Source of the DNA: Wocania ichthyoenteri Th78
GTDB lineage: Bacteria; Bacteroidota; Bacteroidia; Flavobacteriales; Flavobacteriaceae
Assembly (NCBI RefSeq): GCF_000789235.1
Contig: NZ_KN525716.1
Coordinates: forward strand, 62,001 to 126,000
Direction of reading: 5' to 3'
Length of the DNA stretch: 64,000 nt
Made by a program: the position numbers and the translations under genes. The notes beneath the pieces are model-generated. The model ran no database searches, had not been told where the DNA came from, and was given only the letters and a program-made list of their open reading frames with translations. Shown here piece by piece: positions 8,259 to 18,189 of the stretch. The stretch's first letter is position 1, and each line of letters starts with the position of its first letter.

Positions 8259-10211
8259 TTAAAGGTTGATATAATTTTTATCAGACCTCTCTTCTGACAA
8301 ACCTCTAACCTTTTTATAAATTTGTACTCTTTTATCGAATTTTTCGTAGTCAGAATTATTAGATTTATATTCAGGTATTAAATTCTTCATTTTCATTACA
8401 ATGTTATTGTTTTGAAAACGGTTTGTTATGCATAGCTCTTCAATTTCTGATTTTATTTTACTATATTCTAATTCTCTAGTTTTACTTATCATTATCTTTT
8501 TATGGTAAGTAGATAGTGTGTTTTCACCATTAGCTAATAATTCTTCATAAAGTTTTTCACCTGGACGTAATCCTGAAATTTCAATATCTATATCTTCAGG
8601 GAATCTTAATCCAGATAATTTTATCATGTTCTTAGCTAAATCGTATATTTTAACAGATTCGCCCATGTCGAAAATAAATATCTCACCCCCTTTTCCCATT
8701 GTACCAGCTTCAAGAACTAATTGAGAAGCTTCTGGGATTGTCATAAAATAACGCGTTATATCTTTGTGTGTAAGCGTTAATGGACCGCCATTTTCTATTT
8801 GTTTTTTAAATAATGGAATTACTGAACCGTTTGAGCCTAAAACATTACCAAATCGTGTTGTAATAAATTTAGTTTTGCTTTCTTTTTGTAGACAACTAAT
8901 ATACATCTCTGCCATACGCTTAGTTGCTCCCATTACACTTGTTGGGTTTACAGCTTTGTCTGTAGATACAAATACAAATTTTTTCACATCGTATCGAGAT
9001 GCCGTATCTGCTAGTATTTTAGTTCCGTTTACATTTATCTTTATGGCTTCGTATGGAGATTTCTCCATTAGTGGAACATGTTTATAGGCCGCAGCATGAA
9101 AAACCATTGTTGGTTTATTTTCTTGAAAAATACTATCAACTCTTAAACCGTCTCTAATATCTGCAACTATAGCAATGTAGTGTTCTTTTCCATTTTGTTT
9201 TAAATCTTGTTGCAAGTCGTACAATGCAGATTCAGCTTGATCTACAAGTATTAGTTTTTTTACATCAAAATTTGCTAATTGTTTTACTAGCTCACTACCT
9301 ATCGATCCTGCAGCCCCAGTAACTAAAATAGTTTCACCATTAAACTCATTTAATAAATTTGGATTGTCAATTTCAATAGGAGCTCGTCCTAAAAGGTCTT
9401 CTATTTGCACTTGTTTTATTTGTTTAGCGCTTAACTCGCCATTAATCCATTTTTCAATTGGTGGCACTTTAGCTATTTTTACATTTAAATCAATTAAACT
9501 ATCAATTAAGTTTAGCAATCGATTTGAATCTATAGTTTGGGACGCTACAACAATTTCATCTATCGCATTAGATTCTATATATCCTTTTGTAACTTTATTT
9601 TTTGAAAAAATTGGAACACCATTAATAGACTTCCCATTCTTTTTCACATCGTCATCTATAAAACCTACAACATTAAATCTTGAGCTTAAGTTACTAACCA
9701 ATGCATTATATGTTATAATACCTGATTCTCCAGCACCATAGATAAGAACTCTTTTTGAGGATACAAGTTTACATTTTAAATAATTATAAGTCATTTTAAA
9801 TAATAACCTACTAGCACTAAGTGTTACAAAACTAAGTAATGCATGAGTAACTATTATAGACAATGGAATTGTAAATTCAGGAATTATATTTGTTATTCTA
9901 TTGAATAAAACAAACACAATAGATAATAAAGACATTAAAGAAACTGATTTAAATAAGTTTACAACATCTGTAAAACCTGTATGTCTTATAACACTTTTAA
10001 ATGAGCCTATAACTAAAAAGCTAAAAGTAGCTATAACTAATAGAAAAGGGATTTGAAATAAAAATTGATTAATATCAAAGCCTAAAGTGAAATTAAACCT
10101 TATAAAATAAGTAGCAAAAAATGTTAGTAATACTATTGTTAAATCTATACCTAAAACCAACCATTTTGAGGCGTATTTTTGTGAATAATAAGAAAAGTAA
10201 TTTTTTATCAT
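8259..10211 (-). CDS. Membrane nucleotide-sugar 4,6-dehydratase (PglF/CapD/WbpM type)
   Basis: A 650-residue enzyme with four N-terminal membrane helices (about residues 15-140), a first Rossmann-like domain with YGAGESG near 160, and a catalytic SDR domain with GAAGSIG near 300. The catalytic block is STDKAVNPTSVMGATKR, with Met in the usual Tyr position as in PglF and FlaA1. This family converts UDP-GlcNAc to the 4-keto-6-deoxy sugar, the first step to bacillosamine and related 2,4-diamino sugars. The aminotransferase for the next step is upstream in the same operon and overlaps by four bases. The full length and intact IPEA loop contrast with the short paralogue at 488. Confidence 0.92.
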   Translation of the reverse strand: MIKNYFSYYSQKYASKWLVLGIDLTIVLLTFFATYFIRFNFTLGFDINQFLFQIPFLLVIATFSFLVIGSFKSVIRHTGFTDVVNLFKSVSLMSLLSIVFVLFNRITNIIPEFTIPLSIIVTHALLSFVTLSASRLLFKMTYNYLKCKLVSSKRVLIYGAGESGIITYNALVSNLSSRFNVVGFIDDDVKKNGKSINGVPIFSKNKVTKGYIESNAIDEIVVASQTIDSNRLLNLIDSLIDLNVKIAKVPPIEKWINGELSAKQIKQVQIEDLLGRAPIEIDNPNLLNEFNGETILVTGAAGSIGSELVKQLANFDVKKLILVDQAESALYDLQQDLKQNGKEHYIAIVADIRDGLRVDSIFQENKPTMVFHAAAYKHVPLMEKSPYEAIKINVNGTKILADTASRYDVKKFVFVSTDKAVNPTSVMGATKRMAEMYISCLQKESKTKFITTRFGNVLGSNGSVIPLFKKQIENGGPLTLTHKDITRYFMTIPEASQLVLEAGTMGKGGEIFIFDMGESVKIYDLAKNMIKLSGLRFPEDIDIEISGLRPGEKLYEELLANGENTLSTYHKKIMISKTRELEYSKIKSEIEELCITNRFQNNNIVMKMKNLIPEYKSNNSDYEKFDKRVQIYKKVRGLSEERSDKNYINL

Positions 10212-11338
10212 GAGTTTGGGGTATTTTTAATTATGTTTAAAACTCTATCTAAATCGTTTTGAGTTAAATTAGATCCGCTTGGTAAACAAAGTCCATTTTT
10301 AAATAAATTTTCAGATGTCCCATCAGTGTAAGACAAGCAATCTTTAAAAATAGGTTGCATATGCATTGGCTTCCATAAAGGTCTAGACTCAATGTCATCT
10401 TGTTGCAATGCTAATCTTATCTCTTCACGCAATTCGTAAGAATTTGTTTTTATACAAGTAATCCATCTATTAGAAAAGAATCCTTCTGGTTCATCTAAAA
10501 AGCTTATGGTATTTATATTTGATAAATTATCTTTATAATAATTGTAATTATTTCTTCTAGCTTCTACTCTATCATCAATCACTTCCATTTGACCTCTACC
10601 AATGCCCGCTAAAACATTACTCATTCTGTAGTTAAACCCAACAGATGAGTGTTGATAGTGGGGTGCATTATCTCGTGCTTGAGTTGATAAAAAAACGGCT
10701 TTGTTTTTTAACTCTATGTTTTTTGTTATTAACGCGCCTCCGCCAGAGGTTGTTATAATTTTATTTCCATTAAAAGATAAAATACCAATATCAGACAATG
10801 CTCCACATGCTTGATTAAAATAGGTACTACCTAAAGCTTCAGCACTATCTTCAACTACAGGGATATTATATTTTTTAGCAATTTCATTTATTTCTTTTGC
10901 TTTATAAGGCATACCATATAAATGAACAGCTATTATGGCTTTTGGTTTTTTATATTTTTCTATTCTATCTTTAATTGCAATCTCTAGTAATTCAGGAGAC
11001 ATATTCCATGTATCAGGCTCACTATCTATAAATACAGGTGTAGCTCCTTGGTACAAAATAGGATTTGCAGAAGCTGAAAAAGTAAAACTCTGACATAAAA
11101 CTTCGTCCCCTCCTGAAACATCTAGCAATTGCAATGCCAAATGTATAGCAGCTGTACCAGAACTAAGAACAGCAACTTCATTGTTATCTCCTAAATAGCT
11201 TTTTATATCATTTTCAAAACCATCAACATTTGGTCCTAACGGAGCTATCCAATTTGTATCAAAAGCTTGATTAACAAATTTTTGCTCTGAGCCACCCATA
11301 TGAGGTGATGATAAATATATTTTTGTTTTGGTCAACAT
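10208..11338 (-). CDS. DegT/DnrJ/EryC1/StrS aminotransferase (PglE type)
   Basis: A 376-residue PLP-dependent sugar aminotransferase. The cofactor lysine is K193 in SFNGNKIITTSGGG, and the substrate block CQSFTFSASANPILY and VVEDSAEALG are typical of PglE-like enzymes. It should aminate the C4 keto group made by the dehydratase encoded immediately downstream, giving UDP-4-amino-4,6-dideoxy-GlcNAc. The acetyltransferase for the following step is far away at 42160. It is the first gene of the minus-strand export operon (aminotransferase, dehydratase, Wza, Wzc) and faces a divergent operon across a 683-base spacer. Assignment to the family is certain; substrate is inferred from context. Confidence 0.93.
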   Translation of the reverse strand: MLTKTKIYLSSPHMGGSEQKFVNQAFDTNWIAPLGPNVDGFENDIKSYLGDNNEVAVLSSGTAAIHLALQLLDVSGGDEVLCQSFTFSASANPILYQGATPVFIDSEPDTWNMSPELLEIAIKDRIEKYKKPKAIIAVHLYGMPYKAKEINEIAKKYNIPVVEDSAEALGSTYFNQACGALSDIGILSFNGNKIITTSGGGALITKNIELKNKAVFLSTQARDNAPHYQHSSVGFNYRMSNVLAGIGRGQMEVIDDRVEARRNNYNYYKDNLSNINTISFLDEPEGFFSNRWITCIKTNSYELREEIRLALQQDDIESRPLWKPMHMQPIFKDCLSYTDGTSENLFKNGLCLPSGSNLTQNDLDRVLNIIKNTPNS

Positions 11339-12021
11339 TCTTTTTTAAATTATTCTTTCAATTTTTTACATGAAAACTTACTAGTAGTTTATTAAACTAC
11401 CTTATTACAAAGTTTAAAATATATTTTTGTGAATCCCTCACATGTAAAAAATAGAATCATTTTCATAATTTATAGCTCTATAATTGTTGCTTAATAAAAA
11501 TTATATCTTTAAAAAATTATACCAATCTGTATTAGATTAATATTGAGAGGGTTTTTAGTTCTTTTAAATTTATACTTTTATTAAATCAATATGCTATTAA
11601 TCAATTCAATTTTTTATTTATGGTGTAAATTTAGTAATTGTTTTAATTTAAAAACCATGACGAGAGGTTAATTCGCTAAAAGAGTAATAAAAATCGGTTA
11701 AATACATTAGCGATTTTCGTTGGTAGTAAAACTATGCAGATTGTCGATTTTAAGTTTTGCTTTTTAATAAAAAATTATTTAATTAATGACTTAAATAAGT
11801 TTCTATCGTTTTTAACTTTTCAATTAATCCTATTCTTAGGATAGATTGTTAGGATCCATTAATTTTTACATCAAAGCATTTGATTTAATCGATGTTTTTA
11901 GCAAAAAAATGAATTTCGTCGGTAAAAACGAGGTATTGACATAAATAGTTAACCATGTTACATTTATTTTTTTCATATTTGCGGTGCTATTAATAATTCA
12001 AAAATACACCCCAAATTTAGA
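11339..12021. other. 683-base divergent intergenic regulatory region
   Basis: No gene is seen here. The stretch separates the two main divergent operons and is very AT-rich. It contains a perfect 7-base-pair hairpin (11384-11400), several short elements of the form ATCGnTTTAA (11693-11702, 11805-11815 and a GTCGATTTTAA at 11743-11753), and a -7-like box near 11974. Its size suggests long untranslated leaders or binding of a regulator. No JUMPstart/ops sequence and no UpxY-type antiterminator gene are seen. Confidence 0.6.
11974..11981 (+). promoter_or_regulatory. Possible -7 element of the plus-strand glycan operon
   Basis: CATATTTG matches seven of eight positions of TAnnTTTG and lies 41 bases before the ATG at 12022. 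No TTTG occurs at the right distance upstream. Confidence 0.3.
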
Positions 12022-13020
12022 ATGACAACACAACAATTAAATACATTAGCAGGAAAGAAAGTACTTATAACTGGAGGAGCTGGATTTATTGGTTCTAACC
12101 TATGCGAAACTTTATTGCTTAATAATATAAACGTAGTTTGCTTAGATAATTTTTCTACTGGAAAAAGAAATAATATTGAGCCTTTTTTAAATGATAGCAA
12201 TTTTGATTTAATTGAAGGCGATATAAGAAATTTAGAAGATTGTCATAAAGCCTGCAAAGGTACTGACTATGTATTGCATCAAGCTGCATTAGGCTCTGTA
12301 CCAAGGTCAATTAACGACCCAATCACAACCAATGATGTAAACGTTTCTGGGTTTTTAAACATGCTTGTTGCTGCAAGAGATGCTGGAGCTAAACGATTTG
12401 TTTATGCTGCAAGTTCATCTACTTATGGAGACCATGAAGCATTACCAAAAGTTGAAGATATAATAGGAAAACCTTTATCTCCCTATGCTATTACTAAATA
12501 TGTAAATGAATTATATGCAGACATTTTTCACACCACCTATAATTTAGATACTATAGGATTACGTTATTTTAATGTATTTGGAAAAAGACAAGACCCTAAT
12601 GGTGCTTACGCAGCTGTAATACCCAAATTTGTTCAACAATTTATAAGTCATGAATCTCCTGTAATAAATGGAGATGGAAGCTACTCAAGAGATTTTACAT
12701 ATATAGATAATGTTGTACAAATGAACATTAATGCCATAACAACAAGCAACCAAGAAGCATTAAATAATGTATACAATGTAGCTTACGGAGAGCGAACTAC
12801 GTTAATTGAGTTAGCTACCTTATTAAAAACATATTTATCAGAGTTTGATACCTCTATTAAAGATATTGAAATTAAACATAAAGATAATAGAATTGGAGAT
12901 ATCCCTCACTCTTTAGCTTCTATCGATAAAGCCAAAAAATTATTAGATTACAACCCAAAATACGATATCAGTAATGGTTTAAAAAAAGCTGTTAATTGGT
13001 ATTGGGAAAATTTAAAATAA
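12022..13020 (+). CDS. UDP-HexNAc(A) 4-epimerase (WbpP/TviC type)
   Basis: A 332-residue extended SDR. The NAD-binding motif GGAGFIG is at residues 18-24 and the catalytic YxxxK is Y155/K159. The blocks [23 protein letters not shown] and [16 protein letters not shown] are those of enzymes that epimerise N-acetylated sugars such as WbpP and TviC. The next gene encodes a TviB/WbpO-type dehydrogenase, 19 bases away. The two together fit production of UDP-GalNAcA from UDP-GlcNAc, in either order of oxidation and epimerisation. It is the first gene of the long plus-strand operon. A plain glucose/galactose epimerase is less likely because of these motifs and the partner gene. Confidence 0.92.
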   Translation: MTTQQLNTLAGKKVLITGGAGFIGSNLCETLLLNNINVVCLDNFSTGKRNNIEPFLNDSNFDLIEGDIRNLEDCHKACKGTDYVLHQAALGSVPRSINDPITTNDVNVSGFLNMLVAARDAGAKRFVYAASSSTYGDHEALPKVEDIIGKPLSPYAITKYVNELYADIFHTTYNLDTIGLRYFNVFGKRQDPNGAYAAVIPKFVQQFISHESPVINGDGSYSRDFTYIDNVVQMNINAITTSNQEALNNVYNVAYGERTTLIELATLLKTYLSEFDTSIKDIEIKHKDNRIGDIPHSLASIDKAKKLLDYNPKYDISNGLKKAVNWYWENLK

Positions 13021-13039
13021 TTATTATCAAAATATAAAA

Positions 13040-14320
13040 ATGAAGGATATTAAAATTGCCGTTATTGGGTTAGGATATGTTGGTCTGCCTTTAGCACGAC
13101 TTTTCGCTACAAAATATAATGTTGTAGGTTTCGATATTAATCAAAATCGAATAGACGAATTACAACAAGGAAAAGATTCTACCTTAGAAGTAGAAGAAGA
13201 TGTACTGCAATCCGTACTAAAAAATAGACCAGATAATAATATTGGACTATTTTGTTCATCAAATATAGATGACATTAAGAACTACAATTATTATGTAATA
13301 ACCGTTCCAACTCCAATTGACAAAAATAACAGACCAGATTTAACACCTCTTTATAAATCTAGCGAAACTGTAGCGAAAGTTTTGAAAAAGGGAGATATTG
13401 TTATATACGAATCTACTGTATACCCAGGAGTTACTGAAGATGAGTGTGTACCAGTTCTTGAAAAAATAAGTGGATTAAAATTCAATGTAGATTTCTATGC
13501 AGGCTATTCCCCAGAACGAATTAATCCAGGAGATAAACTACATACGGTAGATAAAATACTTAAAGTTACAGCAGGATCAACTCCAGAAATAGGAAAAAAA
13601 GTAGATGCGCTATATGCAAGTGTTATAACTGCAGGTACACATTTAGCTCCAACAATAAAGGTTGCCGAAGCTGCAAAAGTAATTGAGAACTCCCAACGCG
13701 ATATAAATATTGCGTTTGTTAATGAATTGGCAAAAATATTCAATTTAATGGATATTGACACACATGCTGTTTTAGAAGCAGCAGGTACAAAATGGAATTT
13801 TTTACCATTTAAACCAGGTCTTGTTGGTGGGCATTGTATTGGTGTAGACCCATATTATTTGGCTCAAAAAGCGCAAGAAGTAGGCTATCATCCAGAAATA
13901 ATACTGGCAGGTCGACGTGTAAATGATAGTATGGGACAATATGTCGCTTCTGAAGTCATAAAACTTATGGTAAAAAATGATATTAAGATTAAAAATGCAA
14001 AAATTTTAATTTTAGGAATTACTTTTAAAGAGAATTGTCCGGATGTAAGGAATACCAAAGCAGTTGATGTTATCAACCAACTTAAAAGCTACGGAACAAA
14101 TGTTACCATATATGATCCTTGGGCGAAACCTGAAGAAGTAAAGCATGAATATGGTTTAGAAACTGTTCGAAAGCTACCTCGTCAAACCTTTGATGCTATC
14201 GTATTAACAGTAGCGCATAAAGAGTTTCTTAAAGAAGACTTAAAATCATTATTAAGACCAAATGGAATTTTATATGACGTTAAAGGTATTCTTAGTGAAA
14301 ATGTAAGTGGAAGATTATAA
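13040..14320 (+). CDS. UDP-N-acetylhexosamine 6-dehydrogenase (TviB/WbpO type)
   Basis: A 426-residue NAD-dependent nucleotide-sugar dehydrogenase that oxidises C6 of a UDP-HexNAc to a uronic acid. The Rossmann motif GLGYVG is at residues 10-15 and the catalytic cysteine is C266 in [12 protein letters not shown]. The C-terminal domain block [16 protein letters not shown] is complete. The sequence is closer to the TviB/WbpO branch than to UDP-glucose dehydrogenases. It acts with the epimerase encoded just upstream, and probably supplies an acidic sugar to the repeat unit. The ATG at 13040 is the only good start. Confidence 0.94.
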   Translation: MKDIKIAVIGLGYVGLPLARLFATKYNVVGFDINQNRIDELQQGKDSTLEVEEDVLQSVLKNRPDNNIGLFCSSNIDDIKNYNYYVITVPTPIDKNNRPDLTPLYKSSETVAKVLKKGDIVIYESTVYPGVTEDECVPVLEKISGLKFNVDFYAGYSPERINPGDKLHTVDKILKVTAGSTPEIGKKVDALYASVITAGTHLAPTIKVAEAAKVIENSQRDINIAFVNELAKIFNLMDIDTHAVLEAAGTKWNFLPFKPGLVGGHCIGVDPYYLAQKAQEVGYHPEIILAGRRVNDSMGQYVASEVIKLMVKNDIKIKNAKILILGITFKENCPDVRNTKAVDVINQLKSYGTNVTIYDPWAKPEEVKHEYGLETVRKLPRQTFDAIVLTVAHKEFLKEDLKSLLRPNGILYDVKGILSENVSGRL

Positions 14321-14359
14321 CTTTCTACACTTAAATAACTTTAACTAAAACCAACAATT

Positions 14360-15892
14360 TTGAGTCAATTAAAAAAAGGAGCTTTTTTAAATTATGCAAC
14401 TATTATTATCACTAATATAGTTGGTTTACTAATGACGCCTTTTATATTAAACCATTTGGGTAAGGACGAATATGGCATTTACTTAACCATTGGAGCACTT
14501 GTAGGAACAATTTCCTTGTTAGATTTTGGGTTAAACAACACTATCGTACGTTTTGTAGCTAAATATAAAGCAGAAAAAGACATAGAAGGGCAAGAAAATT
14601 TTCTTGCAACCACCATGCTTATATATTTATTTATTTCCGCACTTGTAATCATAATCGGTGTTGTTTTTTATGGGTACATAGACACCTATTTTACTAAAAT
14701 GAATACTGAAGAAATTGAAATTGCAAAAGTCATTTTTTCTATATTCATTTTTAATCTAGCTATCGGGTTACCAGGGGGATCTCTAACTGGAATATGCTAT
14801 GGTTATGAAAAATTTGTATTCCCAAAAACATTAAATATTGTACGATATATTCTAAGGTCGCTCACTGTTGCTGCAGTTTTGCTTTTTGGAGGAAAAGCTA
14901 TAGCTCTAGTGATTGTTGACACTGTGTTCAATATGCTTATTCTTGTAATTACTGGGTATTATGTGTTTAAAAAATTAAATGTTAGAATTAGACTTCACTC
15001 CTTTTCAATAAATTTTGTTAAGCATATTTTTAGTTATTCTACATGGATATTTGTATTTGCACTGGTTTCCATATTTCAATGGAAAGCAGGACATTGGGTT
15101 TTAGGCAGAATTAGTGCTCCAGAAATATTGAGTATATATGGTATTGGAATTGTTTTGGGGACTTATTATGGTGCTTTTTCAACAGCCATATCTAGTGTTT
15201 TCTTGCCAAGAGCTACAAAAATGTCAGTAGACAATGCGTCTGGTGAAGAATTAACCGATATGATGATTAAAATTGGTAGATTATCATTTATAGTACTCAT
15301 GTTTATCCTAACAGCATTTATTCTTTTTGGAAAACAATTTGTATATCTATGGGTTGGGGCTGAATTAGGTGAAGATGGGAGTTTTCAATCTTGGCTTATT
15401 GCATTAATGATAATGGTAGCCTATACGCTTCCTCTAGTTCAAGGCTTTGGAAATTCAATATTAGAGGCGAAAAGTAAACTTAGATTCAAAGCTGTATTAT
15501 ACCTTTCATTCATGATACTTGGTACTATTTTAGGTGCTGCACTAGCTTATAAATATGAAGCTATTGGTATGATGGCAGGTTCTGTAATTGCGTGGATAAT
15601 TGTTCAAAACGTAATGAATTTTTATTATCACAATACCATAGGCCTAAACATCATCAGGTTTTTTAAGGAGCTTTTCAATAAAACTGTTTTGGTTATTATC
15701 ATTGCATTAGGTATTGGCTTTTTAATAAACCTAATACCTGGTGTTGGTTGGATAAATTTCTTAATGAAAGCTATTTTATATACCATCACATTTTGTGTGT
15801 TAGCATATAATATTGGATTGATAGATTTTGAAAAAGAATTGTTCAGAAAAACATTAAATCCTATCTTTAAATTATTAAAACTAACCAAATAA
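14360..15892 (+). CDS. wzx: Oligosaccharide flippase (Wzx-like)
   Basis: A 510-residue polytopic membrane protein of the MATE/MOP superfamily, with 12 to 14 hydrophobic helices and the typical N-terminal segment GAFLNYATIIITNIVGLLMTPFIL. It should flip lipid-linked repeat units across the inner membrane before polymerisation. The start codon is TTG at 14360: the first in-frame ATG would remove the first membrane helix, so TTG is the only start that keeps the family's N-terminus. The stop codon shares one base with the ATG of the next gene (TAATG), which implies translational coupling. An EpsG-type polymerase for the same pathway is at 22068. Confidence 0.93.
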   Translation: MSQLKKGAFLNYATIIITNIVGLLMTPFILNHLGKDEYGIYLTIGALVGTISLLDFGLNNTIVRFVAKYKAEKDIEGQENFLATTMLIYLFISALVIIIGVVFYGYIDTYFTKMNTEEIEIAKVIFSIFIFNLAIGLPGGSLTGICYGYEKFVFPKTLNIVRYILRSLTVAAVLLFGGKAIALVIVDTVFNMLILVITGYYVFKKLNVRIRLHSFSINFVKHIFSYSTWIFVFALVSIFQWKAGHWVLGRISAPEILSIYGIGIVLGTYYGAFSTAISSVFLPRATKMSVDNASGEELTDMMIKIGRLSFIVLMFILTAFILFGKQFVYLWVGAELGEDGSFQSWLIALMIMVAYTLPLVQGFGNSILEAKSKLRFKAVLYLSFMILGTILGAALAYKYEAIGMMAGSVIAWIIVQNVMNFYYHNTIGLNIIRFFKELFNKTVLVIIIALGIGFLINLIPGVGWINFLMKAILYTITFCVLAYNIGLIDFEKELFRKTLNPIFKLLKLTK

Positions 15893-17172
15893 TGCTTAAA
15901 CTTAAAGATATAAATATTGCTGATGATGGCAAAAAGATACTTTTCGACTATAATACAACAAGTAGTTCGGTTAAAAAGTATTTTAATTCTGATGAGGCTT
16001 ATTATGCCAAATATGGTGTAAGTGTTAGTGATGTTCCAAAAAGCATTTTAGTAATTCCATTTTTGTCTAATGTAATGCCGATTGCATGGTTTGCAGGTTT
16101 TGATGTTGAAGTTCCTGAAATAGACGAACATTTTTTTAATGCACTTAAACTTGTAAAAGAAGAATTTCAAAAACAATTTTCAGATTATTCATTAAAAGGA
16201 AATTTAATAGCTAAGCAATTGGTGAAAAACAACATTTCTGATAAAAATACAGCGATGTTATTCAGTGGTGGAGTTGATGCCTATGCTACTTATATCAGAG
16301 TTTATAAAAAAACTCCAGATTTGGTTACCATTTTAGGAGCCGATATTGAAATTGAAGACAAGTCACAATGGGACGCATTCACAGGTTTTGTGGAAAACGA
16401 AAAATTACTTCAAGGGAATCAAAAACAATACATAGAAACCAATGTTAGAACTTTTTACACCTACCAAGTTGAGTTGCTGCTTAAAGATATTGGTTGGTGG
16501 GGAAAAGTACAACACGGTTTATCATTAATTGGTGTACTTGCTCCGCTTTCATATATAAATGGATACAGCAATATTTATATAGCTTCTTCTTATACTGAAC
16601 AAATTGATATTGCTTGGGGATCTACGCCTCAAATTGACGAAAAAATTTCATGGGCATCAATACAAGTCTTTCACGATGGTTATGAACTAAAACGACAGGA
16701 TAAAGTAGATTTAATAACTAAATTTTCTGCAGGTAAAGATACAAATTTTAAACTTCGTGTTTGCTACTCAGAATTAAGAAGTGAGTTTAATTGCAGTAAA
16801 TGTGAAAAATGTTATAGAACCATTTTAGGGATTATTCTAAATGGTGGTAACCCAAACGAATATGGTTTTAATGTTGATGAAAATGTATATCAAAAAATGT
16901 TCAAACTACTAAACTACGGAAGTGCAAGTAAAGGGATGCAGTATTTTTGGTGGGAACTTATGGAGAAAGCAAAACACAGTAAATCAATTTATATTTTTAA
17001 CGATAAGCTTACAGAAAACAAACAACTTGAAAGAATTAAAAACGGTGAAATACACGAAATATTAGAACGTAAAATAAATAATCCTAAACGATTTACTGAA
17101 AAAGTCAAGTTTATTTTAAGAAATCGTTTTTCTAATATTTATAATTTATATAAAAAAATAAGATATTCATAA
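15892..17172 (+). CDS. QueC-like PP-loop ATP-pyrophosphatase superfamily protein
   Basis: A 426-residue protein. The middle contains SGGVDA at residues 125-130, a PP-loop related to the SGGxDS of adenylating enzymes with Ala in place of the last Ser. Near residue 290 there is a four-cysteine set, C291, C301, C304, C307 (C-X9-C-X2-C-X2-C). QueC, which makes the nitrile of 7-cyano-7-deazaguanine, has nearly the same zinc site (C-X8-C-X2-C-X2-C) after its PP-loop. The first 120 residues are not QueC-like. A role in activating a carboxylate of a sugar or amino acid is inference. The start overlaps the flippase stop by one base, and a pyruvyl-transferase gene follows after four bases. It is soluble, with no signal peptide. 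Confidence 0.75.
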   Translation: MLKLKDINIADDGKKILFDYNTTSSSVKKYFNSDEAYYAKYGVSVSDVPKSILVIPFLSNVMPIAWFAGFDVEVPEIDEHFFNALKLVKEEFQKQFSDYSLKGNLIAKQLVKNNISDKNTAMLFSGGVDAYATYIRVYKKTPDLVTILGADIEIEDKSQWDAFTGFVENEKLLQGNQKQYIETNVRTFYTYQVELLLKDIGWWGKVQHGLSLIGVLAPLSYINGYSNIYIASSYTEQIDIAWGSTPQIDEKISWASIQVFHDGYELKRQDKVDLITKFSAGKDTNFKLRVCYSELRSEFNCSKCEKCYRTILGIILNGGNPNEYGFNVDENVYQKMFKLLNYGSASKGMQYFWWELMEKAKHSKSIYIFNDKLTENKQLERIKNGEIHEILERKINNPKRFTEKVKFILRNRFSNIYNLYKKIRYS

Positions 17173-17176
17173 AATC

Positions 17177-18151
17177 ATGAAATACGGACTACTAAAATAC
17201 GACGAGAACAAGCGTTTTTTTAATGTTGGAGATAATATTCAAAGCCTTGCTGCTAAACAATTTTTACCTCAAACAGATCTTCTTTTGAACAGAGAAAAAC
17301 TAGCTGATTATAAAGGAGAAAAAGCGAAGTTGATAATGAATGGTTGGTTTACCCACAATATTCATAATTGGGTACCATCAGAAGATATCGACCCTTTATT
17401 CGTGTCTTTTCATATGAATAATACAGCTGCACCTTTTATGCTGAGTGATAAAGGTATAGCCTATTTAAAAAAACACCAACCTATTGGATGTAGAGATCAA
17501 TTTACAGCAGATACACTAAAATCAAAAGGTATAGACGCCTATTTCTCTGGTTGTTTAACTTTAACTTTAGATAGCTATAAAGTTGATGATTCAGAAAGAG
17601 GTAATGACATTTATATTGTAGATCCGCTTTATAACTATCCTAAAAAAGGAAAAGTGTTTTATAATTTTAAAGCATTCATAAGAAGTGTTCTAAATGGCAA
17701 ACTATTTCTATTGGGTAAAAAAAATAAGCATATTAAAAAAATTATTGATAAAGGGTTACTTGAAAGTGCAATATTTATTAATCAAGAGCCACCTGCAAAT
17801 AAATATACTCATGAAGAAAAATTTGAAATGGCAGAAGATTTATTAAAAAAGTATGCACGAGCAAAATTAGTAATTACATCTAGAATTCATTGTGCGCTCC
17901 CTTGTTTGGCATTAGGCACTCCTGTTATTTTTGTTAACGGTTTTGATAGTTTTGTTGATTCTTGTCGATTCGATGGTATTTTAGAGTTATTCAATCGTAT
18001 TGACATAGACAGCAAAACAGGAGAATATACAGCCAATTTCGATTTAAAAGGTAAAATTGATAAAAATACAATGGTAAGAAACTTTGGTTTACATCATAAA
18101 TTAGCAGAACCGTTAAAAGAAAAATGCAAAAAATTTTTACAGACCAAATGA
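17177..18151 (+). CDS. Polysaccharide pyruvyl transferase family protein
   Basis: A 324-residue protein of the polysaccharide pyruvyl transferase family (CsaB/WcaK-like), which typically moves pyruvate from PEP to make a ketal on a sugar. The N-terminal VGDNIQSLAAKQF and the later blocks GCRDQFTADTLKSKGIDAYFSGCLTLTL and VITSRIHCALPCLALGTPVIFVNG are characteristic. The His in SRIHCALP is the family's conserved residue. It is translated right after the QueC-like gene, and tight pairing suggests they act on the same residue. Some members of this family do not use pyruvate, so the reaction is likely but not proved. Confidence 0.88.
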   Translation: MKYGLLKYDENKRFFNVGDNIQSLAAKQFLPQTDLLLNREKLADYKGEKAKLIMNGWFTHNIHNWVPSEDIDPLFVSFHMNNTAAPFMLSDKGIAYLKKHQPIGCRDQFTADTLKSKGIDAYFSGCLTLTLDSYKVDDSERGNDIYIVDPLYNYPKKGKVFYNFKAFIRSVLNGKLFLLGKKNKHIKKIIDKGLLESAIFINQEPPANKYTHEEKFEMAEDLLKKYARAKLVITSRIHCALPCLALGTPVIFVNGFDSFVDSCRFDGILELFNRIDIDSKTGEYTANFDLKGKIDKNTMVRNFGLHHKLAEPLKEKCKKFLQTK

Positions 18152-18189
18152 GTTTTTAATACAAATAACGCCTAAAGCATAACCTACGA

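Noticed and set aside
8764-9087. 107-residue plus-strand frame inside the dehydratase gene
   Set aside because: It is antisense to a well-conserved enzyme domain and shows no protein family pattern, so it is a shadow.
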